DNA of 64,000 bases from Paenibacillus dokdonensis (GCF_004916975.1 NZ_STGQ01000003.1:700501-764500), one strand, 5' to 3'; positions 27,201-35,991 are shown, counted from the first letter of the stretch. A program made the numbers and translations. The notes: generated from the sequence alone by a model not told the origin.

Positions 27201-28445
27201 CGCATTGCTTGCCGTGACGGAGAATGTTGTGCTTCCTCCGGCTGCAATGGTGCTGTTGCTCGGTTGGCCGGTAATTGAAGGCGGAGTATTCACCGTAAGC
27301 GTCGCGCCGTTCGATACTGCGTTAGGCGCTGCCGCTCCGTTGACGACGACCCGGTACATGTAACCGTTCATGCCTGCAGTGGCTCCGGTAATCGTCAAAG
27401 TTGGGGTTGTCGCTCCGCTGTACGGCGCGCCATTAGAGATATTCGTAAATCCTGCTCCTGTGTTCACCTGCCATTGATATCCGGTCGCATTCGACGCCGT
27501 CACAGAGAAGTTCGCGTTGCCGCCAGCTGCAATTGTTGCGTTGCTCGGTTGGCCGGTGATCGACGGCGGAGTATTCACCGTAAGCGTCGCGCCGTTCGAT
27601 ACTGCGTTAGGCGCTGCCGCTCCGTTGACGACGACCCGGTACATGTAACCGTTCATGCCTGCAGTGGCTCCGGTAATCGTCAAAGTTGGGGTTGTCGCTC
27701 CGCTGTACGGCGCACCATTAGAGATATTCGTAAATCCTGCTCCTGTGTTCACCTGCCATTGATATCCGGTCGCATTCGACGCCGTCACAGAGAAGTTCGC
27801 GTTGCCGCCGGCTGCAATTGTTGCGTTGCTCGGTTGGCCGGTGATCGACGGCGCGATAGCGATCATTGGGCTTCCGATTTGGATATCGTTGAGGGCAATC
27901 CACATATTTCCTGGAATCTGAGGTGTAATGCGCACCTCGTCTACATTTTGAAATATGGATGCTGTCAACCCGTTGCTTTGCGTAAACGTATTCTCCCAGC
28001 CGTTCACAGTGGTATCCAAATTCACTGATCCAATAGGAACGCTATTATCGTATCCAGTTACCGTAATCGGTCCACCCCCATAATCGGCAACAAAAAAGGA
28101 TTGAAAATCAAAGTTGATCTCAGAATCACTGCTCTTAATAGTAATCAAACTAGATGAAGCTTTATCACCATAACTTGCAGCAATACCAGATTTTATATAA
28201 GGCTGCTCGTAACTCCAACCAAATCCATCGTTGCTTATGATTTGCAGCGTCATGCCCGGAATTGGAGATGAGCCCCCTTGACCTGCAGTAACCGTGTCTC
28301 CGCTAATGTCACCTCCTGTCGTGAACGTGACTGTTCCGAGAGTCGCCGCCTTCACAGGGGATGTCGGAAAATACGAAAAAACAATGATGAGCACCAGGAT
28401 GGCGAATGTCATCTCACGCTTGAACAATCTCCTAAATGAATGCAT
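24243..28445 (-). CDS. S-layer-anchored surface protein with seven Ig-like repeats, Fn3 and SLH domains
   Basis: This 1400-residue exported protein has, in order, a signal peptide (cleavage near PVKA, residue 33) and a jelly-roll-like N-terminal domain to about residue 195. Seven 95-residue Ig-like repeats follow (about 198-862), each with SITGQPSN and GYQWQV motifs. Next are one fibronectin type III domain (VPGAPTQVSAVAGDGEATIV), a Ser/Pro linker, and a beta-rich domain (about 990-1210). Three C-terminal SLH units come last (FRDTVNHWAQNAIDHMGA, NGYEDRTFHPTDNITREQA, TRAEVATMIERLL). SLH units bind pyruvylated wall polymers, so the protein is displayed on the cell surface, probably for adhesion or binding. 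GGAGGAA precedes the ATG. Repeat copies are nearly identical in DNA, so the array may change length. Confidence 0.93.
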   Translation of the reverse strand: MHSFRRLFKREMTFAILVLIIVFSYFPTSPVKAATLGTVTFTTGGDISGDTVTAGQGGSSPIPGMTLQIISNDGFGWSYEQPYIKSGIAASYGDKASSSLITIKSSDSEINFDFQSFFVADYGGGPITVTGYDNSVPIGSVNLDTTVNGWENTFTQSNGLTASIFQNVDEVRITPQIPGNMWIALNDIQIGSPMIAIAPSITGQPSNATIAAGGNANFSVTASNATGYQWQVNTGAGFTNISNGAPYSGATTPTLTITGATAGMNGYMYRVVVNGAAAPNAVSNGATLTVNTPPSITGQPSNATIAAGGNANFSVTASNATGYQWQVNTGAGFTNISNGAPYSGATTPTLTITGATAGMNGYMYRVVVNGAAAPNAVSNGATLTVNTPPSITGQPSNSTIAAGGSTTFSVTASNATGYQWQVDQGAGFTNISNGAPYSGATTSTLTITGATADMNGYIYRVIASGAAVPNAVSNGATLTVNTPPSITGQPSNSTIAAGGSTTFSVTASNATGYQWQVDQGAGFTNISNGAPYSGATTSTLTITGATADMNGYIYRVIASGAAVPNAVSNGAALTVNTPPSITGQPSNSTIAAGGDTTFSVTASNATGYQWQVDQGAGFTNISNGAPYSGATTSTLTITGATADMNGYIYRVIASGAAVPNAVSNGAALTVNTPPSITGQPSNSTIAAGGDTTFSVTASNATGYQWQVDQGAGFTNISNGAPYSGATTSTLTITEATAGMNGYMYRVIVGGAAVPNAVSNGATLTVNTPPSITGQPSNSTIAAGGDTTFSVTASNATGYQWQVDQGAGFTNISNGAPYSGATTSTLTITEATAGMNGYMYRVIVGGAAVPNAVSNGATLTVQTVPGAPTQVSAVAGDGEATIVFRAPADNGGSVITSYEVKASPGGLVQTGTTNPITIKGLSNGTSYTFTVKAVNDIGVGEPSVVSNAVTPREASTSDPGGSTVPGTSSPAPSIPTPNDPGSTNKGFEVLINGKAEKIGTATTSTVNGQTVTTVVLDPKKLEARLAAEGNNARVQVHVNSNSDVVITELNGSMLQIMKGKRTILDIQTNKAAYGLLAEQLDLDSIATQIGKSSVLQDMKIQIKLATPTADLMRKVQDAAAKESLILVSSPMSFKIQAVYAGTVHEISRFATYVKHSIAIPDSAAVQGKILTGVIIDPDGSVRHVPTKVIANEGNSYAVMNSLTSGTYAVVWHPVVFRDTVNHWAQNAIDHMGARMVIDGTGEGNFDPDRNITRAEFAAILTRGLGLHPEHASSAFTDVKEGDWYNRAVQTAYAYHLINGYEDRTFHPTDNITREQAMVMLAKAMETSGLKPQMTTNSTEEVLRSYTDAVDASPWAQISIAISIQAGLISGRTDTMLAPKAPVTRAEVATMIERLLQKSGLI
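25857..27851 (-). repeat. Seven tandem 285-bp repeats (Ig-like domains)
   Basis: Seven in-phase units of 285 bp encode 95 residues each. The two units nearest the C-terminus are almost identical, units 3-5 form a second group, and the two N-terminal units (NTGAGF variety) form a third. This pattern suggests stepwise duplication within the array. Such an array is prone to slippage and to assembly collapse. Confidence 0.95.
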
Positions 28446-29009
28446 CTAATTTCCTCCGATTCTGTAAATTTTCATTTGTGTATCGTTGTGATGTCTCTCT
28501 ATGATTTTTTTATTCAAATAACTATATCGAAATACAGATTTCCTGTTAGCCCAAATACAGGCACACCGCCTCACCTCTTCTAGAAATAGGAATTTTTTTA
28601 ATCTTATCACACAAAAACGAAATTTTTGTCATTATTTTTGTACCAAGTTCACCTCTATGGATCTTCTACAAGGTTTCATAGTCCAGCGTTGTTAACGGGA
28701 CTTACGTACTTATTAAAATTCAGTATATTAGTGTGTTCCCAGAAGGCATCCGTTCCTATAGTTTGGATAAGCGTCAGTTTTTCTCTAACCTGTGTATAAT
28801 GCACGCTGCAATAGAGTTGTAGTGGCATTAGTTTGAGCTATTCAGTACCCTGACGAAGCCACTACAGTGTTATTGAACTGCAAGAACAATAATATTGTGT
28901 ATCATAATGGCCAAGAGAACATAGCTATCCAACTTAGAAATCATCCTCAGTATAGAAGTAGATAAAATGCAGATTGAATATACTTATAATTTACTCCAAA
29001 CATCAATTA
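28446..29009. other. Intergenic region upstream of the surface-protein gene
   Basis: About 560 AT-rich bases hold no credible gene. They must carry the promoter of the Ig/SLH gene. The only marked structure is the imperfect inverted repeat listed at 28809-28875. Confidence 0.5.
28809..28875. repeat. 67-base imperfect inverted repeat
   Basis: The outer arms are CAATA/TATTG and the inner arms GTAGTGGC/GCCACTAC, with a 31-base loop. No T run follows, so it is not a simple terminator. It could be the residue of a small mobile element or a structured RNA. Confidence 0.4.
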
Positions 29010-29043
29010 GAAAAGGCCTCCAGCATTTTGTGCCGGAAGCCCT
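29010..29043 (-). terminator. Terminator after degraded SLH gene
   Basis: On the minus strand GGGCTTCCGGCAC, loop, GCTGGAGGCC is followed by TTTT. It lies about 25 bases after the fossil stop codon at 29066. Confidence 0.7.
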
Positions 29044-29065
29044 TCTTCATGTCTAGTTGAACTGG

Positions 29066-29757
29066 TTAGATCTCTCCACTTGCTATATTCAGCAGGACCG
29101 TGACCCCCCTCAGCCCTGGTAGCAGCTTCTTAGGGGACGAACCGGTTACTGTTTTTTCCCTGCATTATACCGGCCCACATCACGAATGCAGCGCTGCCTT
29201 TGGCCCAAGCTGGAATTTCGTTGTCATCAGCGAAGCCTGCTTCAATATTGTCCTCGCTGATACGGCCTACTGCATTTGTAAGGGTTACGGCCATCTCAGC
29301 TCGTGTGATGGTTGCATTCGGACGGAAAGTACCGTCTTCATAACCCTTCATCATACCCAGCTGAACCACCTGCGCGACCGCATGTTGTGCCCAAGTGCCG
29401 ATGCTGGCTGAATCTATAAAAGTCAGTGCGGTTTTCTTTGATCCTGCCGCCCTCTACCCTAATCCAGATCTTCTTCGCTTCATCATAATAAAATACAGCC
29501 GCCGTTTGATCGCTTTTCAAACTTACCGGATCGAAAGTAAAAGTTAACGTGACCGGTTTATTGAAGTTTTCCGGGAAGTTTTTCATAAGCTCAAATATCG
29601 GGCTGACAATAACCTCTCTATTCGTTAGAAGCAGTTGCGTATTCAGTACCTTTTCGATCGTTAATTTCAGTTCTTGGTTTGTCGCGCCAGCTGGAATCGA
29701 GATCATGACCGCATCTCCTAAACGAACCTCACTCGTTTTACCTGGTAGAATCGTAAA
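29066..29757 (-). pseudogene. Degraded SLH surface-protein gene
   Basis: The minus strand holds the C-terminal region of an SLH protein in several frames. It opens with FTILPGKTSEVRLGDAVM and goes on to VTLTFTFDPVSLKSDQTAAV, typical of the domain that precedes SLH units in Paenibacillus. Near 29420 it jumps by deletion and frameshift straight into an SLH unit (GMMKGYEDGTFRPNATITRA). A second unit follows, then an in-frame TAA at about 29133 and another frameshift before VTVLLNIASGEI. The start, signal peptide and one or more SLH units are missing. It is a dead gene. Confidence 0.85.
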
Positions 29758-29849
29758 TTACCATCCGTCGAGATGAGCTGCAGACGCTGGCACCGTAACG
29801 ACGCGGAATTGGTGATTCCTTCTCCCGCATCGGTGTCAGTGTTGCCGCC

Positions 29850-30359
29850 TCACGCCGTTTCCACGAACTCCACCTGTGGCGAATCGCAGCCGTACAGCTC
29901 GAACACGACGATCTCGTTGCTGCCTTCGCGCAGCAGCGGAGCCGGCACGTACAGCGTCTCCTCGCGGATTCTGCACCGGTTCTCCTCGTCCAGCTTGGCC
30001 GACGCCTTCTTCACCGCTTCGAAAATCGGATCGATGCCCTCCGTTTTCAAAATATAGTTATCCGCGCTCTTGCGCAGCGCTTCATGCACGTATTCGAATT
30101 CGCTGTATCCGGTCAGAAAAATGACCCGGCAATGCGGCCAATAGTAGGTAATTTCGTCCACCAGCTGCAGTCCGCTTTTATGAGGCATGCGGATGTCGCT
30201 GACCAGAATGTCGAGCTTCATCTTCTTTGCCGTCTCCAGCGCTTCCTTGGCGGAATACGCCTTGCATACGTCAAGCTCAAACTCCGTATTTTCCTGAAAA
30301 AGCTGAACCAGGCCGTTCACGATTACCGGCTCGTCGTCTACGATTAACAGTCGATACAT
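29850..30359 (-). CDS. Response regulator receiver fused to a GH35 beta-galactosidase tail (chimera)
   Basis: Residues 1-120 are a receiver domain: acidic pocket VDDEP, phospho-acceptor in ILVSDIRMP (Asp near residue 55), and conserved Thr/Lys in FLTGYSEF and YILKTEG. The partner kinase is 2 bases upstream. Regulators paired with YesM-type kinases normally exceed 350 residues and end in an AraC DNA-binding domain. Here, after KLDEENR, the reading continues as TLYVPAPLLREGSNEIVVFE and stops at residue 169. That tail matches the C-terminal jelly roll of GH35 beta-galactosidases. A deletion seems to have joined the two genes, removing the output domain. The product can probably accept phosphate but not bind DNA. 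It may be treated as a pseudogene. Confidence 0.82.
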   Translation of the reverse strand: MYRLLIVDDEPVIVNGLVQLFQENTEFELDVCKAYSAKEALETAKKMKLDILVSDIRMPHKSGLQLVDEITYYWPHCRVIFLTGYSEFEYVHEALRKSADNYILKTEGIDPIFEAVKKASAKLDEENRCRIREETLYVPAPLLREGSNEIVVFELYGCDSPQVEFVETA

Positions 30360-30361
30360 GG

Positions 30362-32107
30362 TTACGCCTCCTCTTTATCTTCAAGCATAATGATCAGGTC
30401 CACTCTCAGGCCGCCGTAGGCGCTTTTGGATACAAGCACTCCGCTGTCCGGACCGTATTTCAGCTGCAGGCGGTTATTCACGTTCACGAGCCCCGTATTC
30501 TCGATCAGCTTCGAGTCCATCGCCAGCTTATCGCGCAGCCGCTCGATCACGTCATCCTGCGCCAAATTCCCGTTATCCTCCACGGTCACCCGCAGCCGGC
30601 CATCCCGGTATTCGGTGCCGATATAGATCATGCCTGCCATCATGCCATCCTCGAAAGCATGCTCGAACACATTCTCGACGATCGGCTGGATGATAAGCCG
30701 CGGCACGGTCAGGGACGGCGGAACGTCGGCCATGGCCTCGTATTCGTACGCGATGCGGTTCGAGAACCGGATGCACTGAATGTCGCAGTAATCGAGCGCA
30801 TGGCGGTATTCCTTATAAAGCGGCACCTCGTCCGCACCGCTCCGCGTAATGTACTGGTAATAGCTTCCCAACTTCTGCGAGAGCTCGGCCGCGCTGTCGG
30901 CGTCGCCGACCTTGCACATCATGTAGATGTTGAAAAAGCTGTTGTACAAAAAATGCGGGTTGATCTGCGATTGCAGCTGCTTCAGCTGGGAATGCTGCAG
31001 GGCGATCTTTTGCTCATAGTTCTCCTCGATGGAGCCTTTCAGCTTTTGCGCCATATTGTTGAAGCTGTTGAACACGTAATGGAATTCATCCTTCGTCTTG
31101 GAATCGATGACGATGTTCAAATTGTCGGTCTCGATCATGTGGAACGCCTTGACCAGCTTCGACAGTGGCCGGTGAATCATCAGGTTGACCGAAAACGAAT
31201 ACAGCACCATCACAATAACGGCTATGATAAACAGCGTATAGAACCAGGTAATAAAATGGCTCAAGGGACGCGTGATTTCATTCTGGTTTACGTACATCAG
31301 CAGAGACAGATGCAGCGAGCTGACCTGGTTCGGTATGATAAAATAGCTCACTCCGTTCAGCTTGCGGATTTCGGACGCGTCCGCATCCTGCACGTCGGGC
31401 TCCGACGTCAGGCTGAGCATCCGGTTCGACTCCTTCATATCCTTCGCTGTCGTCAGCACTGTGCCGAGCTCCTTGCTGCCGAGCAGCACCTCGGATTGCG
31501 GGTATAGTGCGGCGATTTCCTGCAGCGCTTCGAGCAGCTTGGGCCTGGAAATTTCGATATAGGACCAAATGCCGCCGTTGTTCTCCGTTTCGATCAGGAA
31601 GATACGGCTGCCGCTCCGGTAAAACGAAGGCTTGGGCTTCTCCGCCATCAAAGACGAAATCAGCTTCATTTCCGCGTTGGGCGTATTGGTGACGCCGGTA
31701 TCGGTAGAAATGGTTTTGCCGACCGCCTCGACATACACGCCGGCATTCACCACGTAATCGCTGGATACGGTGAGGGTCGACAGCCTGTCCCTAACTTGGT
31801 CGATCAGCTGAACCTCCTCGTAATTTCCAAGCAAACCTCCCCGGAAGCCGAGCTTCTGAAGGTCTTTGTCGTTCAGCAGCTGAAGCTGCAAGTTCCGGAT
31901 GAAAAACATTTCCTTGTCGAGCTGTTTGGAATAAAAAGACGCGCCTGCCAATGAGGAATTCAGGATGGCATGCTTGGTGATGGACATCCCCTTGTAATTC
32001 AGCCAGATGTTCATCGATAGGAGAGGAAGCATAAACAAGATGAACACGATCACGATTTTTTGGTATACGTACCATTTGGATGACTTGCCTACCGCCTGCA
32101 GCTTCAT
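30362..32107 (-). CDS. YesM-type sensor histidine kinase
   Basis: This 581-residue membrane kinase has one transmembrane helix near residues 17-37, an extracytoplasmic sensor of about 250 residues, and a second helix near 285-310. A HAMP linker follows (MIHRPLSKLVKAFHMIETDN). The His_kinase motif is QLKQLQSQINPHFLYNSFFN (His near residue 391). The ATP-binding N box is QPIVENVFEHAFEDG, with VEDNG and NTGLVNVNNRL. Such kinases control carbohydrate uptake and use in Paenibacillus, working with an AraC-type regulator. Here the regulator downstream has lost its DNA-binding part, so the signal path is probably broken unless another regulator serves. Confidence 0.92.
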   Translation of the reverse strand: MKLQAVGKSSKWYVYQKIVIVFILFMLPLLSMNIWLNYKGMSITKHAILNSSLAGASFYSKQLDKEMFFIRNLQLQLLNDKDLQKLGFRGGLLGNYEEVQLIDQVRDRLSTLTVSSDYVVNAGVYVEAVGKTISTDTGVTNTPNAEMKLISSLMAEKPKPSFYRSGSRIFLIETENNGGIWSYIEISRPKLLEALQEIAALYPQSEVLLGSKELGTVLTTAKDMKESNRMLSLTSEPDVQDADASEIRKLNGVSYFIIPNQVSSLHLSLLMYVNQNEITRPLSHFITWFYTLFIIAVIVMVLYSFSVNLMIHRPLSKLVKAFHMIETDNLNIVIDSKTKDEFHYVFNSFNNMAQKLKGSIEENYEQKIALQHSQLKQLQSQINPHFLYNSFFNIYMMCKVGDADSAAELSQKLGSYYQYITRSGADEVPLYKEYRHALDYCDIQCIRFSNRIAYEYEAMADVPPSLTVPRLIIQPIVENVFEHAFEDGMMAGMIYIGTEYRDGRLRVTVEDNGNLAQDDVIERLRDKLAMDSKLIENTGLVNVNNRLQLKYGPDSGVLVSKSAYGGLRVDLIIMLEDKEEA

Positions 32108-32314
32108 GTCTTACCCCCGTTAGTCGTTTCATGTTCCGCTACCTCTAGTATAGTTTGAATGGAAGAAAGGGAAAGCCCCTTCCTGAACAAAAAAAGAACC
32201 GTCCCGATGGAAGATTCCTTGTGCCTATGAAAAACGCCTGCCATGCGGGATCTTGCTCCCATGCCCATTCAGATCCTTGGACGAAACCGAGAGAACTCAT
32301 GAACTCTTACGGGT

Positions 32315-32353
32315 AAAAATGCGGGAAAGAGGGATGTCCCTCTTTCTCCCGCA
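32315..32353 (-). terminator. Terminator of beta-helix gene
   Basis: A long stem, GCGGGAGAAAGAGGGA/TCCCTCTTTCCCGC, with a 2-base loop and one bulge is followed by ATTTTT on the minus strand. It is downstream of the gene ending at 32488. The rest of the gap 32108-32487 shows nothing else. Confidence 0.8.
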
Positions 32354-32487
32354 TGTCTTCCGATTCCCGCCGGGACAAGCTTCGCTATTCCAGAACCAGC
32401 CTTGCTTCGGGTGCCGACGTTCTGTATCTGCTCTGCCGCATCTGCCTTACGATCATCTGGTGCGGGTAGCGTCTCGTATTCGATTGG

Positions 32488-34578
32488 CTAGTGCTTGTCG
32501 TACATTTCCAGCTCGTTGATCGCGAAGTTACCCCATTGCAGGTTAGCCGCTTGGATCTTGAGACGGAATTTCGACGCGGTCGTCCGGGCGAAATCCACCG
32601 TCTGCGCTTCGTTCGTCTGATCGCCGTACTTCCAGGTCCACAGGATGCCCTGCTTGAGCGGTACCCAAGCCGTGCCATTATAGTATTCCAGGTCAAGCTT
32701 GGTAACGCCCTGACCCGTCCCGAATCTCGTCACCACCTTCAGTTGGTTGGCCGTGACGGATTTCGCGCCGAAATCCAGCGTGATCTCGTTCGGGAACGTC
32801 ACACCTTTCGCTACGCTGGACCATGCCTTGTCATATGATCCATCGGTCAGGCCCTTGGTGGAGCTGCCGGACAGCGTTGCCACGGACGCGGTAACGGTCG
32901 CAAGCGGCGCCAGGTTCCCCGGGTCTGGTCCGGGCGGCTTCGGCATCGGCGTGATCGGAGCCGGCGTATAAGTGATCGGCGTCTTGCCGGTGGCCGGCGG
33001 CACCGTTCCCTGGTACTCGAATGCGCCGATATCCGGATCGCCGTTATACAGCGGGTTGCCAAAGTAGTCGCGGCCGCCGTTGTCCGCAATCGGAACGCCT
33101 GCGCCGATGAGCGGAGAATCGCTCTGCAGCTGGTATCCGTTCACCGTGTTCATACCAGTGCCGCCGCTTCCCGGATTGACGAGCTTCGGATTGGCGGTGA
33201 CCTTGTGGGCGTCGGCGCTGACAAGCGTTTTGCCGCCGTAATAGGCATTGGAGTCGAAGGTCTGCCCCGTTAGGGTCCAGCCCTTATCACCGGTGCTGTA
33301 GTAAACGTTATTGTAGTTTTTGATGTTCTTCGGGCTGCCCGAGGATTTCGTGAAGTAATCGCTCATGACCGGGTTTCCGGAAGCCGCGCCGACGTACACC
33401 GTATTGTTGTAGTTGAGCACCGTGTCGATCGATCCGCTGTAGCGGAAAATGCGGGCTTTGTCGTTCTGGCTGATGTTGTACCGCACGATCGTGTTGATCG
33501 TGTTGTAGGTGTCGTTGACGTACAGCATGAACCCGCCGGCGTTGTCGTGGCTATAGTTGTACTGTACGAGCGAGCCGAGGTTGCCTGCATCGACGTCGAA
33601 GCCGGTGCCGTCCTCAGAGCCGTTTTTGGCCGCGAATGATTCGTTGTACTGCACCACGTTGTTGTCGGCGTAAGCCCACCAGATCGACGCGTTGGTCGCC
33701 AGGTACGTCGCTTCCTGCACCGTGTTATGTTCAACGACGGCGCCGTCCGTGACGTTCCAGGCAATGCCCCCGGTCGCGGCCCGTACGACGGTGTTGTTCG
33801 AAATTTTCACTTGGGTGGAAGGCGTCCACGCCCCGTAAGGCTTCGGTACCCATTCCCACAGGTCGCCCATGCCGTAGCGCAGGATGCAGTTCGAGCTGAT
33901 ATAAATGCCGTACGCGTCCACGTCGGTCAGCGTATTGCCGTCGATCAGCACATCGTGGAAGGCGCTTGGCACCCAGGAACCCACGGAATCGAAAATGATT
34001 CCGCCCGAACGCGTCGTATAGACGCCGTCCACGTCATGGATGTTCAGGTTTTTGATGTAAATATGGTTCAGAATGCCGCTTTCTTCATTGAGGATGTAGA
34101 CCCCGCGGCGTTCCCCGCGCGCACCCTTCCAATCGCGGGAAAATGGCTCCGGCGATGGGTTGGTCACCTCAAGGTTGTTGATCTCCCAGTACTGCTGATT
34201 TTTCAAAAAAACCGTCTGCAGTTCGCTCGTGACCCCGGCGATCAGCGGCTTGCCGCCGGACCCGTACTTGTCGATGACGATCGGACTGCCGTCCGCGCCC
34301 GAGCCCTTCGGCCACAGCTGTCCCTGCCAGGAGCCCCCGGCTTTGAACAAAATATGGTCGCCCGGCGCGAACGTCGTCGTATTGATCTTGTCCAGGCTCT
34401 TCCACGCCTTGTCCGGGTTCGTGCCCGCGTTGCCGTCATTGCCCGCGGCGTTGTCCACGTAGTAGGTCGTTCCTGATGCCCCGTCGGCCTTGACCGCAGC
34501 ATCGGTGCCAACCCAACCCGTGACGAGCAGCAAGGCTGTCAGCACGCTGAATGCTTTTCTGGCTGTCCTTCTTAACAT
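32488..34578 (-). CDS. Secreted right-handed beta-helix protein with discoidin-type domain
   Basis: This 696-residue exported protein has a signal peptide (basic MLRRTARK, hydrophobic core, cleavage near residue 31). It opens with TTYYVDNAAGNDGNAGTNPD, the usual start of parallel beta-helix polysaccharide lyases and glycosidases. Asn-rich coils such as VLIDGNTLTDVDAYGIYISS run to about residue 530. A Pro-rich linker (TPAPITPMPKPPGPDPG) leads to a C-terminal F5/8 type C (discoidin) sandwich of about 135 residues for carbohydrate binding. It probably degrades or binds a plant or microbial polysaccharide outside the cell; the substrate is unknown. GGGAGGAT precedes the ATG. A cre-like half-site lies about 85 bases upstream. 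Confidence 0.88.
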   Translation of the reverse strand: MLRRTARKAFSVLTALLLVTGWVGTDAAVKADGASGTTYYVDNAAGNDGNAGTNPDKAWKSLDKINTTTFAPGDHILFKAGGSWQGQLWPKGSGADGSPIVIDKYGSGGKPLIAGVTSELQTVFLKNQQYWEINNLEVTNPSPEPFSRDWKGARGERRGVYILNEESGILNHIYIKNLNIHDVDGVYTTRSGGIIFDSVGSWVPSAFHDVLIDGNTLTDVDAYGIYISSNCILRYGMGDLWEWVPKPYGAWTPSTQVKISNNTVVRAATGGIAWNVTDGAVVEHNTVQEATYLATNASIWWAYADNNVVQYNESFAAKNGSEDGTGFDVDAGNLGSLVQYNYSHDNAGGFMLYVNDTYNTINTIVRYNISQNDKARIFRYSGSIDTVLNYNNTVYVGAASGNPVMSDYFTKSSGSPKNIKNYNNVYYSTGDKGWTLTGQTFDSNAYYGGKTLVSADAHKVTANPKLVNPGSGGTGMNTVNGYQLQSDSPLIGAGVPIADNGGRDYFGNPLYNGDPDIGAFEYQGTVPPATGKTPITYTPAPITPMPKPPGPDPGNLAPLATVTASVATLSGSSTKGLTDGSYDKAWSSVAKGVTFPNEITLDFGAKSVTANQLKVVTRFGTGQGVTKLDLEYYNGTAWVPLKQGILWTWKYGDQTNEAQTVDFARTTASKFRLKIQAANLQWGNFAINELEMYDKH

Positions 34579-34661
34579 GAGCTTGTATCCTCCCTCGATT
34601 CATGTTTGGCGAATGCGGCATGTGGTGCTCCGCTCCGCCGTATGTAATGCCTCACCGGTAA

Positions 34662-34675
34662 GTGAAGCGTTTACA
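34662..34675 (-). promoter_or_regulatory. Weak cre-like site upstream of beta-helix gene
   Basis: On the minus strand TGTAAACGCTTCAC matches the cre consensus at 11 of 14 positions, with a perfect left half. It lies about 85 bases before the beta-helix start. Catabolite control of a polysaccharide-degrading protein would make sense. Confidence 0.4.
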
Positions 34676-34698
34676 AAAATGTCGGGTAATGCTTTCGT

Positions 34699-35811
34699 CT
34701 AGTCCTGGACGTTCCATTGCTCATAAAGCGATTCGTTGACCTTCACCTCGGCTGCGGCCAGCTTCTGCCGAATCCGTTCCTCGTACTGCCGGTCGATGTA
34801 ATCCTGCTCCACCTGATCCTTGATATCCTCATACTTGCTAAACGCCGATCCCGGTTCGACTTTCTCCGTGCACTTCAGCAGATACAGGCTTCCATTCTCC
34901 TCGACGATGCCGCTCGTCTCCCCGGCTTTCATTCTGGCAGCCGTCTGCGCCACCGGGCTTCGCGCGTTTTGACGGTCGTTCGCGAGGTTAAAGCTCAGCT
35001 CCTGCACAGCTCCACTGTCCGAGTATGCGCGGGCGATCCCCTCGAATGCCGCGCCCTGCTTCAGCTTCGCCTCCGCTTCCCGCAGCTTCGCAGCCGCCTG
35101 CTTCTTCCTGGCGGGATCTGCTTCATGGTCTGCATTCAAAAAAGACACCGACAGGCTGAGCACCCGGGCCGAGCCGGGCGTCTGGTACAGCTCCTGCTTA
35201 TGCTGCTCTTAAAAAGCTCTCAGCGTCTGCTCCTCCGCATGGCTGCGCAGATCCGCGAGCATGCCCCGCTTCACCGCCGTGGTCGCGTTCGTCATCATAT
35301 ATTCGAAATAGGTATCCTCGTTATATTGGACAGGTCCGTAAATGACCTCATGATTGGCGACGGCCTTCGCGCGCCGGGCATTTTCCTGCTCCAGCTGTCG
35401 CAAAAAGCCGGTATAGCCGATGTCCCCGAGCGCATCTTCGTCTGCTGCGATCCGCTGCCGGATTTTCATGCGAATGGCATCGTCCATCGCTGTCTGCTTC
35501 AGCATCCGAAGCGGCACCTCGCCCCCGAAGGAGCTCGTCCAGAATCCGGCTGTCTGCGCCGCGCCGTATTTGTCGTGATAATAACTCAGCACCCCGGACA
35601 TCTGCCGCCGCGCCGCTTTCTCAAACTCCGGCAAGGCGATCGGCATGCCGTCCACCGTCGCGATGGCTTCGCTGCTGCCAGCGACTTCCTCCTTTGGCAT
35701 CAGCTTCTCCTTGGCCAGCGCCGCCGAAGCGCATACCGACAGCACCAAGCAGCCGGCAACGGCCCATATGTACTTCATCCGTGAACGTCCCGATTTTGCC
35801 ATGAAACGCAC
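34699..35811 (-). pseudogene. PrsA/SurA-like foldase gene with internal stop codon
   Basis: The gene encodes an exported protein of about 370 residues: a signal peptide (KYIWAVAGCLVLSVCASAALA), a helical SurA-N-type region, and a parvulin-like C-terminal part with AFEGIARAYSDSGAVQELSF. TAA at 35209-35211 interrupts it after LRAF. The next 15 codons (EQHKQELYQTPGSAR) join in the same frame to the downstream segment starting at 35163, so a single AAA-to-TAA-type change explains the break. The parvulin part, which would rotate prolyl bonds in exported proteins, is therefore not made. It lies upstream of the secreted beta-helix gene in the same direction and may have helped fold it. A base-calling error is the alternative. 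Confidence 0.85.
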
Positions 35812-35991
35812 CGCCTCCTGGAAAAAGCCTCATCGTACCTCGTGTTGTTCAAATTGTAGTTCTGTTGCCGGAGGCGGCGCAATTTTAAATTGTTGACATA
35901 GGGTTTAGATATTTTTACTAGTTGGGGGGGGAAGGGAGAGGGCGTTGTAGATGGATAACATCTACGGTCTTATCTGGAGAAAGGATAGGGC

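Noticed and set aside
25857..27851. Direct repeats considered as CRISPR or satellite DNA
   Set aside because: Units are 285 bp, in frame, and encode Ig-like domains. There are no short repeat-spacer units or cas genes.
30227..31507. 426-codon plus-strand frame opposite the histidine kinase
   Set aside because: Antisense shadow. The kinase has a full set of motifs.
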